Source of the DNA: Chloroflexota bacterium | GTDB lineage: Bacteria; Chloroflexota; Anaerolineae; Promineifilales; Promineifilaceae | DNA: 64,000 nucleotides | Direction: 5' to 3' | Assembly (NCBI GenBank): GCA_018004935.1 | Contig: JAGNBF010000005.1 | Location: 1-64,000, forward strand | Shown: piece after piece, positions 18,896-27,380 of the stretch | How positions within the stretch are numbered: the stretch's first letter is position 1 | Layout of the letters: each line of letters starts with the position of its first letter | Program-made: the position numbers and the translations under genes | Notes under the pieces: generated by a model | Database searches by the model: none | Seen by the model: the letters and a program-made list of their open reading frames with translations, nothing else | What the model was told of the DNA's origin: nothing

Positions 18896-19699
18896 TTATC
18901 GTTGTGAGGCCGCGCTGGTAGTAATCTGGAAATTACCTTCGACCATGAGTTTCCCATTGACCCAGACGCCTAGTGTGTACTGCCCGGCGGCAAAACCTTC
19001 TTCAGGATTCAAAAAGACATACCCAGGACCATCGTCGCCATAACGCCAAACTTCATTCCCCCCACTAATCAACTTTCCATCACGCATCCAAACCCAAGAC
19101 CAGGCCATACCATCGCTCATCGCTTCATAAGCAAAAGTGGCATACAACGTGTAGGACCCTTCACCAAAGGTACGGCCAGGGTTGATGGCTTCGTAACGAT
19201 CATTAACGTTGGTAGAAAAGGCTAACGTTCCCAATTCAGTGTTGTCTTGTAACGAAGCGGTAGGAGATATGGTGTTGTATTCGGTGGGTAGGGCGAAAGT
19301 TGTAGATGATGGGGAGACGGAAGGAGATATAGGAGGGTTATCTATAAGGGAAGAAGTGGGGCCTAAAACGAGGACGGTAGGTGGTGTTTCGGCTATTTGC
19401 ACCATTGCTTCATCGGTGACCGCTGCCGCGACCGGTTTATTATTTACCAGTATCGCCGACCGGGTGACCTCTTCTTCTGGTGTTTCCCAACCATATGCGG
19501 CAATGCCAGAGGCGAGAATCACTAAAATGAGTGAAGCCGAAGAATATTGTCGCAAACGTTTTTGGGCTTGCAGTCGCAGGAAAAAGTATGGGGATCGTTT
19601 CGCATCTCGCCACGAGCGCATTGTTTGTGCCAGTGTCACGAGTGCCAGTACGACGAATCCCCCCACTAACCAGGGAGTAACGGTGCCACTTAACTGCAT
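18896..19699 (-). CDS. Hypothetical membrane protein with exported beta domain
   Basis: 267 residues, not recognised. Two N-terminal hydrophobic helices: VTPWLVGGFVVLALVTLA (about 7-25) and SASLILVILASGIAAYGW (about 54-71), joined by a basic loop with RSWRDAKRSPYFFLRLQAQK. A Ser/Thr/Pro linker follows (about 110-150). The C-terminal 110 residues form a beta domain with AWSWVWMRDGKLISGG and AGQYTLGVWVNGKLMVEG, which looks like a carbohydrate- or protein-binding sandwich. No catalytic motif. Followed by its own terminator. Confidence 0.75.
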   Translation of the reverse strand: MQLSGTVTPWLVGGFVVLALVTLAQTMRSWRDAKRSPYFFLRLQAQKRLRQYSSASLILVILASGIAAYGWETPEEEVTRSAILVNNKPVAAAVTDEAMVQIAETPPTVLVLGPTSSLIDNPPISPSVSPSSTTFALPTEYNTISPTASLQDNTELGTLAFSTNVNDRYEAINPGRTFGEGSYTLYATFAYEAMSDGMAWSWVWMRDGKLISGGNEVWRYGDDGPGYVFLNPEEGFAAGQYTLGVWVNGKLMVEGNFQITTSAASQR

Positions 19700-20027
19700 A
19701 GAATATTTTTCTCTCTTCCCAAATCTCCCGACAAATCGAAGTCATTATAGCAGAGCCATTATCACAGGCAAACGCTCACCCTACTAACTACCTACTATTT
19801 GATGCTGTCACTCATTTGCCTCTTCTCTGCCTCCTCTATGAGGGGAGATTTTCTACCCTGAAGATGAGAGGAAAATGAGAGGCATCTGACGGCACGCAAC
19901 GAATTTTACTCGGCAAATTTACGTCAGGAATGAAGAATGAAGACAACCGTATTGCCCTGAGAGGTCTACCGGGTCAGAACATCATCAGGTAAACTCGTCC
20001 CGATATTACCTGCAAAGGAGCAAAAGA
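19700..20027. other. Intergenic stretch without recognised content
   Basis: Divergent gap of 328 bases between the membrane-protein gene and the EthD gene. No gene, tRNA or family A-I repeat is seen. The only notable signal is AAAGGAG at 20014-20020, the ribosome site of the next gene. Confidence 0.5.
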
Positions 20028-20354
20028 TTGTTTAAGTTTGTGGTTGTTTATCGGCGCGTAGATGATGAAGAGGTTTTGGACATCTTTTTTGCGCAGACAC
20101 ATTTGCGTCTGGCAGAACAGTTGCCCCAAGTCATCAAAACAGAGGTTAGTCGTATTCAGGGCAAACCAGGTGGGCAATCCCGCTTTTATCTGATGGTGGA
20201 ATCTTATTTCGCCACCAAAGAAGCATTTCAACAGGCACTGGTCAGTGAAACGGGATTCGCCTTGATGCAAGCCCTAAAACCTTGGGATGAGAACAAATTA
20301 TTGACCTGGTTCTATGCCGAAGCGTATGAGGCAGAGCATGCCGATGCCGGGTAA
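20028..20354 (+). CDS. EthD-family small protein
   Basis: 108 residues. The pattern FKFVVVYRRVDDEEVLDIFF, then HLRLAEQLPQVIKTEVSRI, and a C-terminal F-x-S-x-E-A-F-x-x-A run matches the EthD ferredoxin-like (dimeric alpha-beta barrel) family. Members include the EthD protein of ETBE degradation and many uncharacterised proteins; the chemistry here is unknown. The start is TTG at 20028, supported by AAAGGAG 7 bases upstream; no ATG fits. A single-gene unit between a membrane protein and a regulator. Confidence 0.8.
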   Translation: MFKFVVVYRRVDDEEVLDIFFAQTHLRLAEQLPQVIKTEVSRIQGKPGGQSRFYLMVESYFATKEAFQQALVSETGFALMQALKPWDENKLLTWFYAEAYEAEHADAG

Positions 20355-20425
20355 GTAGCGATGAGGATTGGATGGAACGGATGGAGCAGAGTCTCTCATC
20401 AGTAGGGGGTATGAGGATCTTAATT

Positions 20426-21886
20426 CTATTCACCCGTTTGGGCCGCAGGAATGAAGGCCCGGAAGGGGAAACGCTCATAAATATAGGTTTGCGATAAGAT
20501 ATTGTCGCCATCGCGGCCGCCTACCAGATATGCTTTGGATTCGATGCTCGTCAGGCCAAAATGCACCCATTGTGTGCGTACGGGCTGATCCGGCATATTG
20601 ATAACCTGCCAGGTTTCACTATTGGGATCGAACGTTTCCCCATGAGTTACTTCACCGCTTAACCCTCCGCCAAAAACATAAAGCTGATTGATGATAACAG
20701 CGGCTCCGGCGCCTCCCCGTGGGGATAGTAAAGAAGGGCATTCGTTCCAGGTTTGACTACCCGGTTCAAAACGGGCACACGTAGCTAGTTCATTCGTTCC
20801 GTTGTACCCACCAACCACATACAACTGGCCAGTCAGGAACCCTCCTGCCATAAAAGCGCGTGCTGTGGACAGGGCAGGAATAGGTCGCCAGGTATCTGTG
20901 CCGGGATCGTACACATAGCTTTCGGGCCGATAGGTGTCACCATTCCACCCACCGAAGAAATAGAGGAAACTACCATCGGTAAGGGCCAGACCACCCATTA
21001 CGGCCTGTGGCAACGCGGCCGCGGAACGCCAGGCTCCATTAGCCGGACTGTATACTTCCACCCGACCTGTCACAGTTCCATCTGCCAGTTGTCCCCCTAC
21101 CACATAAATTTCACCAAACAGGACCGCCGCGGCCGCGGCCGCGACAGGCGTCGGTTTGTCAGGGCCACTTTCCCAGGCGGCGGCATTCGGGCGGTATATG
21201 TACATTTGGGCCGCAAGCCCCTTGTCATTTTCCCCACCTATCACATAAACATCTAATCCCACAGCGGCCACTACCAGATGCACCTGGGGCGTGGGCAAAT
21301 CTACTCCAGCTAACCAGTGGGTATCTTCCCCAATCGCTTGCGGCAAGATAGTCGAAGCCGGAGTAGGCACGACAGGAGTAACCTGGCGCGAAGCCAACCA
21401 ACCAGGTAGCCAAAGGGCCAGAAACAAGAGAATCGCCAGACCAACAGTCACTGGAAGCCCCAGCCAAAGCCATCGCGGTACGGGTGAAGATGAAGCCGTT
21501 ATCGCCCCCACAGGTGAAACAGGCGGTTCAGCCACTGACTCTGGCATAGGTACCAGGTTTATGGGTGCGGGTGGAGATACATCTGCTGGTACTGGGGCTA
21601 AGGGGGAAAGTTCTTCCTCTTCTAGCACCAAATCATTTTCGGGGGGAATCGGTAACAAAGGGAGAGGCAGATTCGGCAAAGTCACCAATCCCTGCTGTAA
21701 AGCAATCATGGTGGCTTCTGTGCGCGAAGAAACACCTAACTTGGTATAAATCTTACGCACGTGAACTTTTACCGTATTCGGGCTGATAACCAGCTTATCG
21801 GCAATTTCTCGATTAGAAGCCCCTTTTATGAGCAAATCCAGGACTTCTAACTCTCGTTCACTGAGGGTTTCGTCTTGTTCCGGCAT
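20426..21886 (-). CDS. Membrane-tethered LuxR-type regulator with Kelch beta-propeller
   Basis: 486 residues. Residues 7-65 are a GerE/LuxR helix-turn-helix ([41 protein letters not shown]). A Pro-rich linker leads to one membrane helix (about 139-160, [20 protein letters not shown]). From about 190 to the end run Kelch repeats ([61 protein letters not shown]), forming an extracytoplasmic beta-propeller. The order suggests a sensor that binds a ligand outside and DNA inside, with no response-regulator receiver domain. An upstream TTG would add two residues. A TATAAT ends 8 bases before the ATG and no ribosome site is seen, so the mRNA may be leaderless. Divergent from spoVS. Confidence 0.88.
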   Translation of the reverse strand: MPEQDETLSERELEVLDLLIKGASNREIADKLVISPNTVKVHVRKIYTKLGVSSRTEATMIALQQGLVTLPNLPLPLLPIPPENDLVLEEEELSPLAPVPADVSPPAPINLVPMPESVAEPPVSPVGAITASSSPVPRWLWLGLPVTVGLAILLFLALWLPGWLASRQVTPVVPTPASTILPQAIGEDTHWLAGVDLPTPQVHLVVAAVGLDVYVIGGENDKGLAAQMYIYRPNAAAWESGPDKPTPVAAAAAAVLFGEIYVVGGQLADGTVTGRVEVYSPANGAWRSAAALPQAVMGGLALTDGSFLYFFGGWNGDTYRPESYVYDPGTDTWRPIPALSTARAFMAGGFLTGQLYVVGGYNGTNELATCARFEPGSQTWNECPSLLSPRGGAGAAVIINQLYVFGGGLSGEVTHGETFDPNSETWQVINMPDQPVRTQWVHFGLTSIESKAYLVGGRDGDNILSQTYIYERFPFRAFIPAAQTGE

Positions 21887-21894
21887 CGCCAAAG

Positions 21895-21900
21895 ATTATA
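21895..21900 (-). promoter_or_regulatory. -10 box of a likely leaderless transcript
   Basis: TATAAT on the minus strand followed by CTTTGGCG and then the ATG at 21886; transcription would start at or within two bases of the start codon. The -35 match is weak. Confidence 0.45.
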
Positions 21901-21966
21901 GCCAGGGGATGAAATGGTGACGAATGGGCCAAAGCTGTGTCTATCTGGTGGGTATAGGTGATAATC

Positions 21967-21996
21967 TTGACAAAGGGTAAGGGTCATGCTTACAAT
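21967..21996 (+). promoter_or_regulatory. Promoter of spoVS
   Basis: TTGACA (21967-21972), 18 bases, TACAAT (21991-21996); leaves an mRNA leader of about 80 bases. Confidence 0.65.
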
Positions 21997-22084
21997 TTAA
22001 ACAATGTGAAAGCAAAAGCCTGCTTTCCTGCCTGAAGGTTTACATCAATTGGGGTGTGCCACAATTCTAGCCAGGAGGCGAATC

Positions 22085-22351
22085 ATGGATGTTATCAAAG
22101 TGTCGGCTCGTTCTCGCACCGCATCTGTCGCTGGCGCTATCGCCGGGGTGGTACGTGAAAGCAAAAAAGCGGAAGTGCAGGCTATTGGCGCCGGGGCTGT
22201 AAATCAGGCCGTCAAAGCCATCGCCATTGCCAGGGGATATCTGCTCGAAGAAGGTGTGGATGTCATTTGTGTGCCCTTTTTTGTGGAAGTAGATATTGAT
22301 GATCAGGAGCGCACGGCCTTGCGTATCCTTGTGGAACCACGAAAGAATTAA
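22085..22351 (+). CDS. spoVS: SpoVS-family (Alba-like) protein
   Basis: 88 residues, full length for the stage V sporulation protein S family: opening MDVIKVSARSRTASVAGAIA, then EVQAIGAGAVNQAVKAIAIA and a closing beta strand. The fold is Alba-like and nucleic-acid binding is inferred for the family; in Bacillus it affects spore coat development, while homologues occur widely in non-spore-formers. AGGAGG lies 6 bases before the ATG, which decides the start over an upstream frame extension. It has a good promoter and its own terminator, so it is a single-gene unit, divergent from the LuxR-Kelch gene. Confidence 0.95.
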   Translation: MDVIKVSARSRTASVAGAIAGVVRESKKAEVQAIGAGAVNQAVKAIAIARGYLLEEGVDVICVPFFVEVDIDDQERTALRILVEPRKN

Positions 22352-22370
22352 GTTATAGATAGGGTGCAAA

Positions 22371-22412
22371 ACAAAAGACCCGTCAACATTTCCGTCGACG
22401 GGTCTTTTTGTT
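22371..22412. terminator. Bidirectional intrinsic terminator
   Basis: ACAAAAGACCCGTC pairs with GACGGGTCTTTTTGT around AACATTTCC; serves spoVS (+) and the E2 gene (-), which converge here. Confidence 0.85.
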
Positions 22413-22428
22413 GTGTCTGATGGTGGTA

Positions 22429-23721
22429 TTAGCGCCAGCTTTCTACGATTTCTTTTAAGGTCGTTACAAAATGATCCGCGGCCGCGCCGTCCAAAATTCG
22501 GTGGTCAAAGGTAAAACTAACATAAGCAAGCGGGCGAATGGCAATGGCGTCATCTATGACCTTTACCCGTTTCTCAATTTTGCCTACGCCTAGAATGCCG
22601 CATTGAGGCTGATTGATGATGGGTGTGGCAAAAAGGCTACCTGAAACCCCATGATTGGTGATAGTGAAGGTTCCCCCCTGTACATCAGTTGGTTTTAGCT
22701 GTTTGGTACGGGCGCGTTGGGTCAAGTCATTTACCGCACGAGCTAACCCCAACAGGTTGTAATTATCGGCATCTTTGATGACCGGTACAATGAGACCTTC
22801 TTCAATCGCGGCCGCAAGGCCAATGTTCACGTTCCGCCGCAAAATCACTCCTTCGTCACTCCAACTGCTGTTCACCATCGGGTGGGCCTTAAGGGCCTGC
22901 GCCGTAGCCGCCACCAGATAGGCGGTAAAGGTCAGGTTGGCACCATCGCGGGCAAACGCATCTTTGTGGGCCGCACGATGTTTGCTCAGGGCGGCAAAGT
23001 CAAACTCAAAAACGGTGGTTACATGGGGGCTGACCCGTTTGCTCATTACCATGTGATCCGCAATGGCGCGGCGCATGTTACTCAGTGGGCTGACGGTATC
23101 GGCCAGGCCAGGGGTGGGAGAGGGTAAGGGGGCGGCAGGGATGGGTTTAGGGGCAACCAGGGGTGGAGTGAAGGGCACGGCAACAGGGGCAGGGGCAGGT
23201 TGGGGTGCGGCCGCGAGCGTTTCGGCATCTTCCGGTGGGGTTTCCAGATAGGCTATAACATCCTTTTTGGTGATACGCCCCTCGCGCCCAGAGCCGGGAA
23301 TACGAGTAAGGTCCAGGTCATGCTCGGCGGCCATCCGCCGGACGACCGGGCTGGCCCATTGGCCCAGGTTGCGCAAAGAGGAGCCAGCCTGACCGTTGTT
23401 GCCTTTGCCCGTGCCTGGAGTGGGTGTAGCCAGGGGGGATGCGGCCGCGGGACGCGTTGTAGCTGTTTCTCCGGTTACTTCTCCTGGTGCCCCAATATAG
23501 GCCAATACCGTACCAACTGGTACAGTTTCTCCCGCCCCAATCAGAATTTGCAGTAAAACACCTTCCACCTCGGCAGTGGCTTCTGTTGTGACTTTATCCG
23601 TTTCAATTTCTAGAATCGGTTCAAAGCGTTTGATTTTATCGCCCTCTTTTTTCAACCAGCGGGCGATTTGGCCCTCAATAACGCCTTCTCCCAAGACTGG
23701 CATGATGACTTCAGTAGCCAT
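22429..23721 (-). CDS. Dihydrolipoamide acyltransferase (E2) of a 2-oxoacid dehydrogenase
   Basis: 430 residues. Lipoyl domain at 1-80 with the lipoylated lysine K43 in ETDKVTTEA; Pro/Ala/Thr linker; peripheral-subunit binding domain at about 122-159 (ASPVVRRMAAEHDLDL, GREGRITKKDV); a second Pro/Ala linker; and the catalytic acyltransferase core from about 210, ending with the HRxxDG motif at 407-412 (FDHRILDGAAADHF). It transfers acyl groups from lipoamide to CoA and scaffolds the complex. The closest types are branched-chain and pyruvate E2; substrate is not decided by sequence alone. The E1 gene lies upstream on the same strand, 288 bp away with a repeat between, and no E3 is present in the window. 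Confidence 0.93.
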   Translation of the reverse strand: MATEVIMPVLGEGVIEGQIARWLKKEGDKIKRFEPILEIETDKVTTEATAEVEGVLLQILIGAGETVPVGTVLAYIGAPGEVTGETATTRPAAASPLATPTPGTGKGNNGQAGSSLRNLGQWASPVVRRMAAEHDLDLTRIPGSGREGRITKKDVIAYLETPPEDAETLAAAPQPAPAPVAVPFTPPLVAPKPIPAAPLPSPTPGLADTVSPLSNMRRAIADHMVMSKRVSPHVTTVFEFDFAALSKHRAAHKDAFARDGANLTFTAYLVAATAQALKAHPMVNSSWSDEGVILRRNVNIGLAAAIEEGLIVPVIKDADNYNLLGLARAVNDLTQRARTKQLKPTDVQGGTFTITNHGVSGSLFATPIINQPQCGILGVGKIEKRVKVIDDAIAIRPLAYVSFTFDHRILDGAAADHFVTTLKEIVESWR

Positions 23722-23801
23722 AATTACTCCTCATGGTATCTTCGCAAAAAAACAGGGGGGTATTCTTGTGGCCGCCCTGAGTGCGCGTCTAAAAATAAGT
23801 T

Positions 23802-23830
23802 GGGTGGCACGGTCAGAAGATCGGCCACAG
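23802..23830. repeat. Family A core, reverse copy A7
   Basis: GGTGGCACGGTCAGAAGATC followed by GGCCACAG; reverse of the family A core with two substitutions. Confidence 0.65.
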
Positions 23831-23922
23831 TAAAAGGGGAAGTTATTCTTAGACGGTTACTAAGGGACGGACATAAGCCTGTCTCTGCCCTGAATTGTGG
23901 AGAAGATACTCCTTGTTTTTAG

Positions 23923-24005
23923 GTAACGACTAAGGCTCTCGGGGGCTGAGCTTGTCGAAGCCTCGTGTTGCCTTCGACAAGCTCAGGCAACGGCTTAGTA
24001 GTTAC
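23923..24005. repeat. Family F MITE-like element, copy F1
   Basis: Ends GTAACGACTAAGG and GCTTAGTAGTTAC are near-perfect inverted repeats; inside, CTGAGCTTGTCGAAG (23946-23960) and CTTCGACAAGCTCAG (23972-23986) form a perfect stem. About 83 bp, between the E1 and E2 genes. Confidence 0.75.
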
Positions 24006-24009
24006 GTTT

Positions 24010-26436
24010 TTAGTAGAAAATAGGATAACGGGTCGGTTCGACTTCGTTCATCAGGTCGTATACAGTGCGGAAGATATCTTCGGTGTTCGGTTTAGAGAAA
24101 TAGTTACCATCTAAACCGTAGGCCGTGCGGTGTTCCTGAGCGGCCAGGGTACGTGGTTCCGAGTCGAGCCAGGCGTAACCCCCTTGTTTTTCCAGCACCT
24201 GTTGCATCATATAAGCCGAAGCCCCACCGGGTACGTCTTCATCTAAAAAGAGGATGCGATTGGTTTTTTGCAAGGATTGCACGATGGTTTGGTGAATGTC
24301 AAAAGGGAGAAGGGATTGCACGTCAATGATTTCCACTTCGATGCCCACCTGAGCCAGGGACGCGGCCGCGTCTAGAGCTAATTGGCAACAAGCCCCATAT
24401 GTCACCACTGTCACATCTGTACCAGTGCGTAAAATCTCTGGCACACCTGGGAGCAGGGTAAATTCGCCGATATTCTCGGGCAATTTTTCCTTCAGCCGAT
24501 AACCATTAAGCGGCTCCACCACCATTCCTGGTTCATCACCCAAGAGCAGGGTGTTATAGAATCCGGCCGCCTGCACCATATTACGTGGCACCAAAATATG
24601 CATACCTCGTAACAAATGAATGACGGCCGCCATCGGCGAACCAGCATGCCAGACCCCTACCAGCCGGTGCCCCCGGGTACGGATGATAACGGGGGCTTTT
24701 TGACCGCCAGCGGTGCGGTAGGAAAGGGTAGCGAGGTCATCTGAGAGGATTTGTAGGGCATAAAGCAGGTAATCCAGATATTGAATCTCGGCAATGGGGC
24801 GTAACCCCCGCAAGGCCAAACCGATGGCTTGTCCGGCGATAGTGGCTTCACGAATCCCCATATCGCTAATGCGGGTGCGGCCATATTTGCTCTGCAAACC
24901 GGCCAACCCCTGGTTCACATCACCCAGGAAACCTACATCTTCACCAAAGGCCAACACCCGGGGATCTCGCGCAAACATCGCATCAAAACAAGCATTTAAG
25001 ATACTGAATCCGGGCACCAGCGGCGCATCAGGGGCATAAATGGGTTTCACTTCAGGGACTAACAGGGTGGATTCCTGGCTCTGGGTGAAGAGGTAGGAGC
25101 TAAATCGCTCCCGATTGATTTGCTGTTGGGCCTGATACCAGGCAACAAGTTGATCCCGTGGGGTGGAGCTTTCCTGGCGGGTCAGAAGTAAGGCCCTATG
25201 CGCTACACTCATATAATCTTTGCGAGCCGGGGCATAAGGGGTCTCTTTGAGTTGGCGAGCCAATTTGCGGAGTTCGGCCGCCTGGGCAGATTGGGCTGTC
25301 AGGGCCTCAAGGAGACGCCCCGCTTCGGCCATCTCTTGGCGGATGGGTTCAACGGTCGCGTGCCAGGCTTTTTGTTGCAACTCATAAACAAGTTCCCGGT
25401 CTTCTGCTTCAATTTGGGCCAGTTCATCAGCGGTTATCAGCCCCTGATCGATCATCCAGGCGGCCATTTTTTTGAGGCAATCATTTTCAACTTCCCAGGC
25501 CAGGCGTTCTTTACTTTTGTAGCGCTCGTGACTGCCACTTGTGGAATGGCCTTGTGGTTGGGTAAGTTCGGTGATGTGAATAATGGCGGGGATGTGGCGG
25601 GCACGCGCGGCCGCGGCCGCGTCTTTATACACCTGTAGCAGTGCGGGATAATCCCAGCCACGTACCGTGTAGATCTCATACCCCTGGGTGGCTCCTGGCT
25701 CCCGTTGAAACCCCTGCAAAATCTCGCCAATGTTACTCTTCGTGACCTGATATTCATTGGGCACAGAAATGCCGTACCCATCATCATAAATGGAGATGAT
25801 GACCGGCACTCCCAACACACCAATGGCATTCACCGATTCCCAAAACAACCCTTCGGCACAACTGGCGTTGCCAATCGTACCAAAGGCCACTTCGTTGCCA
25901 TTGTGGGAAAACTGGGTCAGGTGCTTCAATTCGGCCAGCTCCCGGTAGAGTTTTGAGGCATACCCCAATCCCACAAGCCGTGGCATTTGCGACGCCGTGG
26001 GAGAGAGATCGGCGGAAGTGTTGGGGGTGTCCATTAAGTTTTTCCAACTCCCATCTGGATTGAGTAGGCGGCTGGCGAAATGAGCATTCATTTGCCGCCC
26101 GGCTGAGGCTGGCTCGTCCTTTACATCAGTGTTGGCATAGAGTTGGGTGAAAAAGGCTTCAATAGACATCATGTTCAGGGCAAACATGAGGGTTTGGTCT
26201 CGATAGTAACCAGAGCGAAAATCTCCTTTTTGGAATACTTTGGCCATCGCCAATTGGGGGAGTTCTTTCCCATCCCCAAAAATACCGAAATTGGCTTTAC
26301 CACTTAACACTTCACGCCGCCCTACCAGGCTGGCCTGTCGGCTACGATAGGCCAATCGGTAATCAGCCACAACCGCGGCCGCGTCAAACTGAAGGACTAT
26401 TTCCTCGTCTAGTTCATGTTCCATTCTCATTGTCAT
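24010..26436 (-). CDS. Fused E1 alpha-beta thiamine-dependent 2-oxoacid dehydrogenase
   Basis: 808 residues. The first about 440 residues match E1 alpha and the rest (from about EVKPIYAPDAPLVPGFSILN) match E1 beta (FGEDVGFLGDVNQGLAG, SDMGIREATIAGQAIGLALR, TYGACCQLALDAAASL, DVQSLLPFD). It decarboxylates a 2-oxoacid with thiamine diphosphate and reduces the lipoyl group of E2. Single-chain E1 of this type is known from branched-chain dehydrogenases. The thiamine-Mg motif is altered: the usual GDG is GNA (residues 189-191, GNASCAEG) and the closing NN is DD (218-219, IYDDGYGIS). A GAGGT ribosome site precedes the ATG. Probably cotranscribed with E2. Confidence 0.9.
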   Translation of the reverse strand: MTMRMEHELDEEIVLQFDAAAVVADYRLAYRSRQASLVGRREVLSGKANFGIFGDGKELPQLAMAKVFQKGDFRSGYYRDQTLMFALNMMSIEAFFTQLYANTDVKDEPASAGRQMNAHFASRLLNPDGSWKNLMDTPNTSADLSPTASQMPRLVGLGYASKLYRELAELKHLTQFSHNGNEVAFGTIGNASCAEGLFWESVNAIGVLGVPVIISIYDDGYGISVPNEYQVTKSNIGEILQGFQREPGATQGYEIYTVRGWDYPALLQVYKDAAAAARARHIPAIIHITELTQPQGHSTSGSHERYKSKERLAWEVENDCLKKMAAWMIDQGLITADELAQIEAEDRELVYELQQKAWHATVEPIRQEMAEAGRLLEALTAQSAQAAELRKLARQLKETPYAPARKDYMSVAHRALLLTRQESSTPRDQLVAWYQAQQQINRERFSSYLFTQSQESTLLVPEVKPIYAPDAPLVPGFSILNACFDAMFARDPRVLAFGEDVGFLGDVNQGLAGLQSKYGRTRISDMGIREATIAGQAIGLALRGLRPIAEIQYLDYLLYALQILSDDLATLSYRTAGGQKAPVIIRTRGHRLVGVWHAGSPMAAVIHLLRGMHILVPRNMVQAAGFYNTLLLGDEPGMVVEPLNGYRLKEKLPENIGEFTLLPGVPEILRTGTDVTVVTYGACCQLALDAAASLAQVGIEVEIIDVQSLLPFDIHQTIVQSLQKTNRILFLDEDVPGGASAYMMQQVLEKQGGYAWLDSEPRTLAAQEHRTAYGLDGNYFSKPNTEDIFRTVYDLMNEVEPTRYPIFY

Positions 26437-26678
26437 GCGTTTACCTCATGGGAAAATCATAGGTTCCGGGGCGGATGGGAGAGAGCGGCTATACCGTAAA
26501 GCATAAAACAGGAAATATAAGGTTTATGCCTTACGGTTCATGTTTCACGTTTTTAATAGCGTTGTCCCCGCGAAGGCCAACGAAACCAATGTGGGAATGT
26601 AGGATTTGCTCAGGGTAAATTAATTCTAACCTGTTGACAAGGTACAGGCACAAGAAGTATCTCTATGATGTGGAAAAC

Positions 26679-26714
26679 AAAAACCGGCAGGTGTTTCTCC
26701 ACCTGCCGGTTTTT
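26679..26714. terminator. Strong bidirectional intrinsic terminator
   Basis: AAAAACCGGCAGGTG (26679-26693) pairs perfectly with CACCTGCCGGTTTTT (26700-26714). It stands alone upstream of the E1 gene; it could stop transcripts from the lipoprotein gene at 27381-28037 or end a small RNA. Confidence 0.8.
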
Positions 26715-26730
26715 AGTATCGGACTTACGT

Positions 26731-26786
26731 GCTGTAGCTGGTGTTCCCGCCAAGTCACCCAACTTATTTTTGGACGCTCACTTAGT
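26731..26786. repeat. Family A variant, copy A8
   Basis: GCTGTAGCTGGTGTTCCCGC then CAAGTCACCCAACTTATTTTTGG; same flanks as other A copies (AACTTATTTTT, CTTAGTGGTT) with a diverged core. Confidence 0.55.
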
Positions 26787-26954
26787 GGTTCAGGCGGAAG
26801 ACCCATCCCCCCTACCCCCCTTCCCGGCGGAAAGGGGGGAATTTAACGGCGCGGTTTTTCGGGGCCTTCGCCCCGAAAAACCGCGCCCAAACAAGTTCCC
26901 CGCCCCTGGGGCGGGGTTAGGGGTGGGAGCCTCTGGGGCTAAATTGCTTTGGTA
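26787..26954. repeat. Family D element, copy D3a (tandem unit 1, 168 bp)
   Basis: Variable stem GGCGCGGTTTTTCGGGGC (26848-26865) pairs with 26870-26887 around CTTC; constant stem CCCCGCCCCTGGGGCGGGG follows. Begins GGTTCAGGCGGAAGACCCAT. Confidence 0.85.
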
Positions 26955-27122
26955 GGTTCAGGCGGAAGACCCATCCCCCCTACCCCCCTTCCCGGCGGAA
27001 AGGGGGGAATTTAACGGCGCGGTTTTTCGGGGTCTTCGCCCCGAAAAACCGCGCCCAGACAAGTTCCCCGCCCCTGGGGCGGGGTTAGGGGTGGGAGCCT
27101 CTGGGGCTAAATTGCTTTGGTA
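26955..27122. repeat. Family D element, copy D3b (tandem unit 2, 168 bp)
   Basis: Almost identical to unit 1; visible differences are one base at the loop edge (GGGGTCTTCG) and CCAGAC for CCAAAC. A direct duplication of the whole element plus its spacer. Confidence 0.9.
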
Positions 27123-27215
27123 GGTTCAGGCGGAAGACCCATCCCCCTTTGCCTTGGAAACCAAACCGAGCCGGAAATAATTCCCCGCCCCTGGGGGCGG
27201 GGTTAGGGGTGAGGG
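27123..27215. repeat. Family D element, truncated third unit D3c
   Basis: Starts with the same GGTTCAGGCGGAAGACCCAT but has lost the left arm of the variable stem; only AAACCAAACCGAGCCGG remains before the constant CCCCGCCCCTGGGGGCGGGG. The right arm resembles that of copy D2 rather than D3a/b. Confidence 0.75.
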
Positions 27216-27315
27216 TTTCTGACAACAAACGAAGCAACCGTCTAAAAATCACTTCCCTTTTTAGTAAGACTTGTCATAAAAACATACGTCCTACTTTCAT
27301 AAAACTGTACCAGGG

Positions 27316-27368
27316 GCTAAAACAACAGGCCAACGGCCTTCATAGCCATAACCCGGCCCGTTTTACGC
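27316..27368. repeat. Family I repeat
   Basis: GGCTAAAACAACAGGCCAAC through AACCCGGCCCGTTTTACG; second copy at 54411-54468. Confidence 0.7.
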
Positions 27369-27380
27369 GGGGCGGCCGCG

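Noticed and set aside
26787-27215. CRISPR-like tandem repeats
   Set aside because: Units are 168 bp, nearly identical throughout, with no short repeat plus unique spacer structure and no cas genes.
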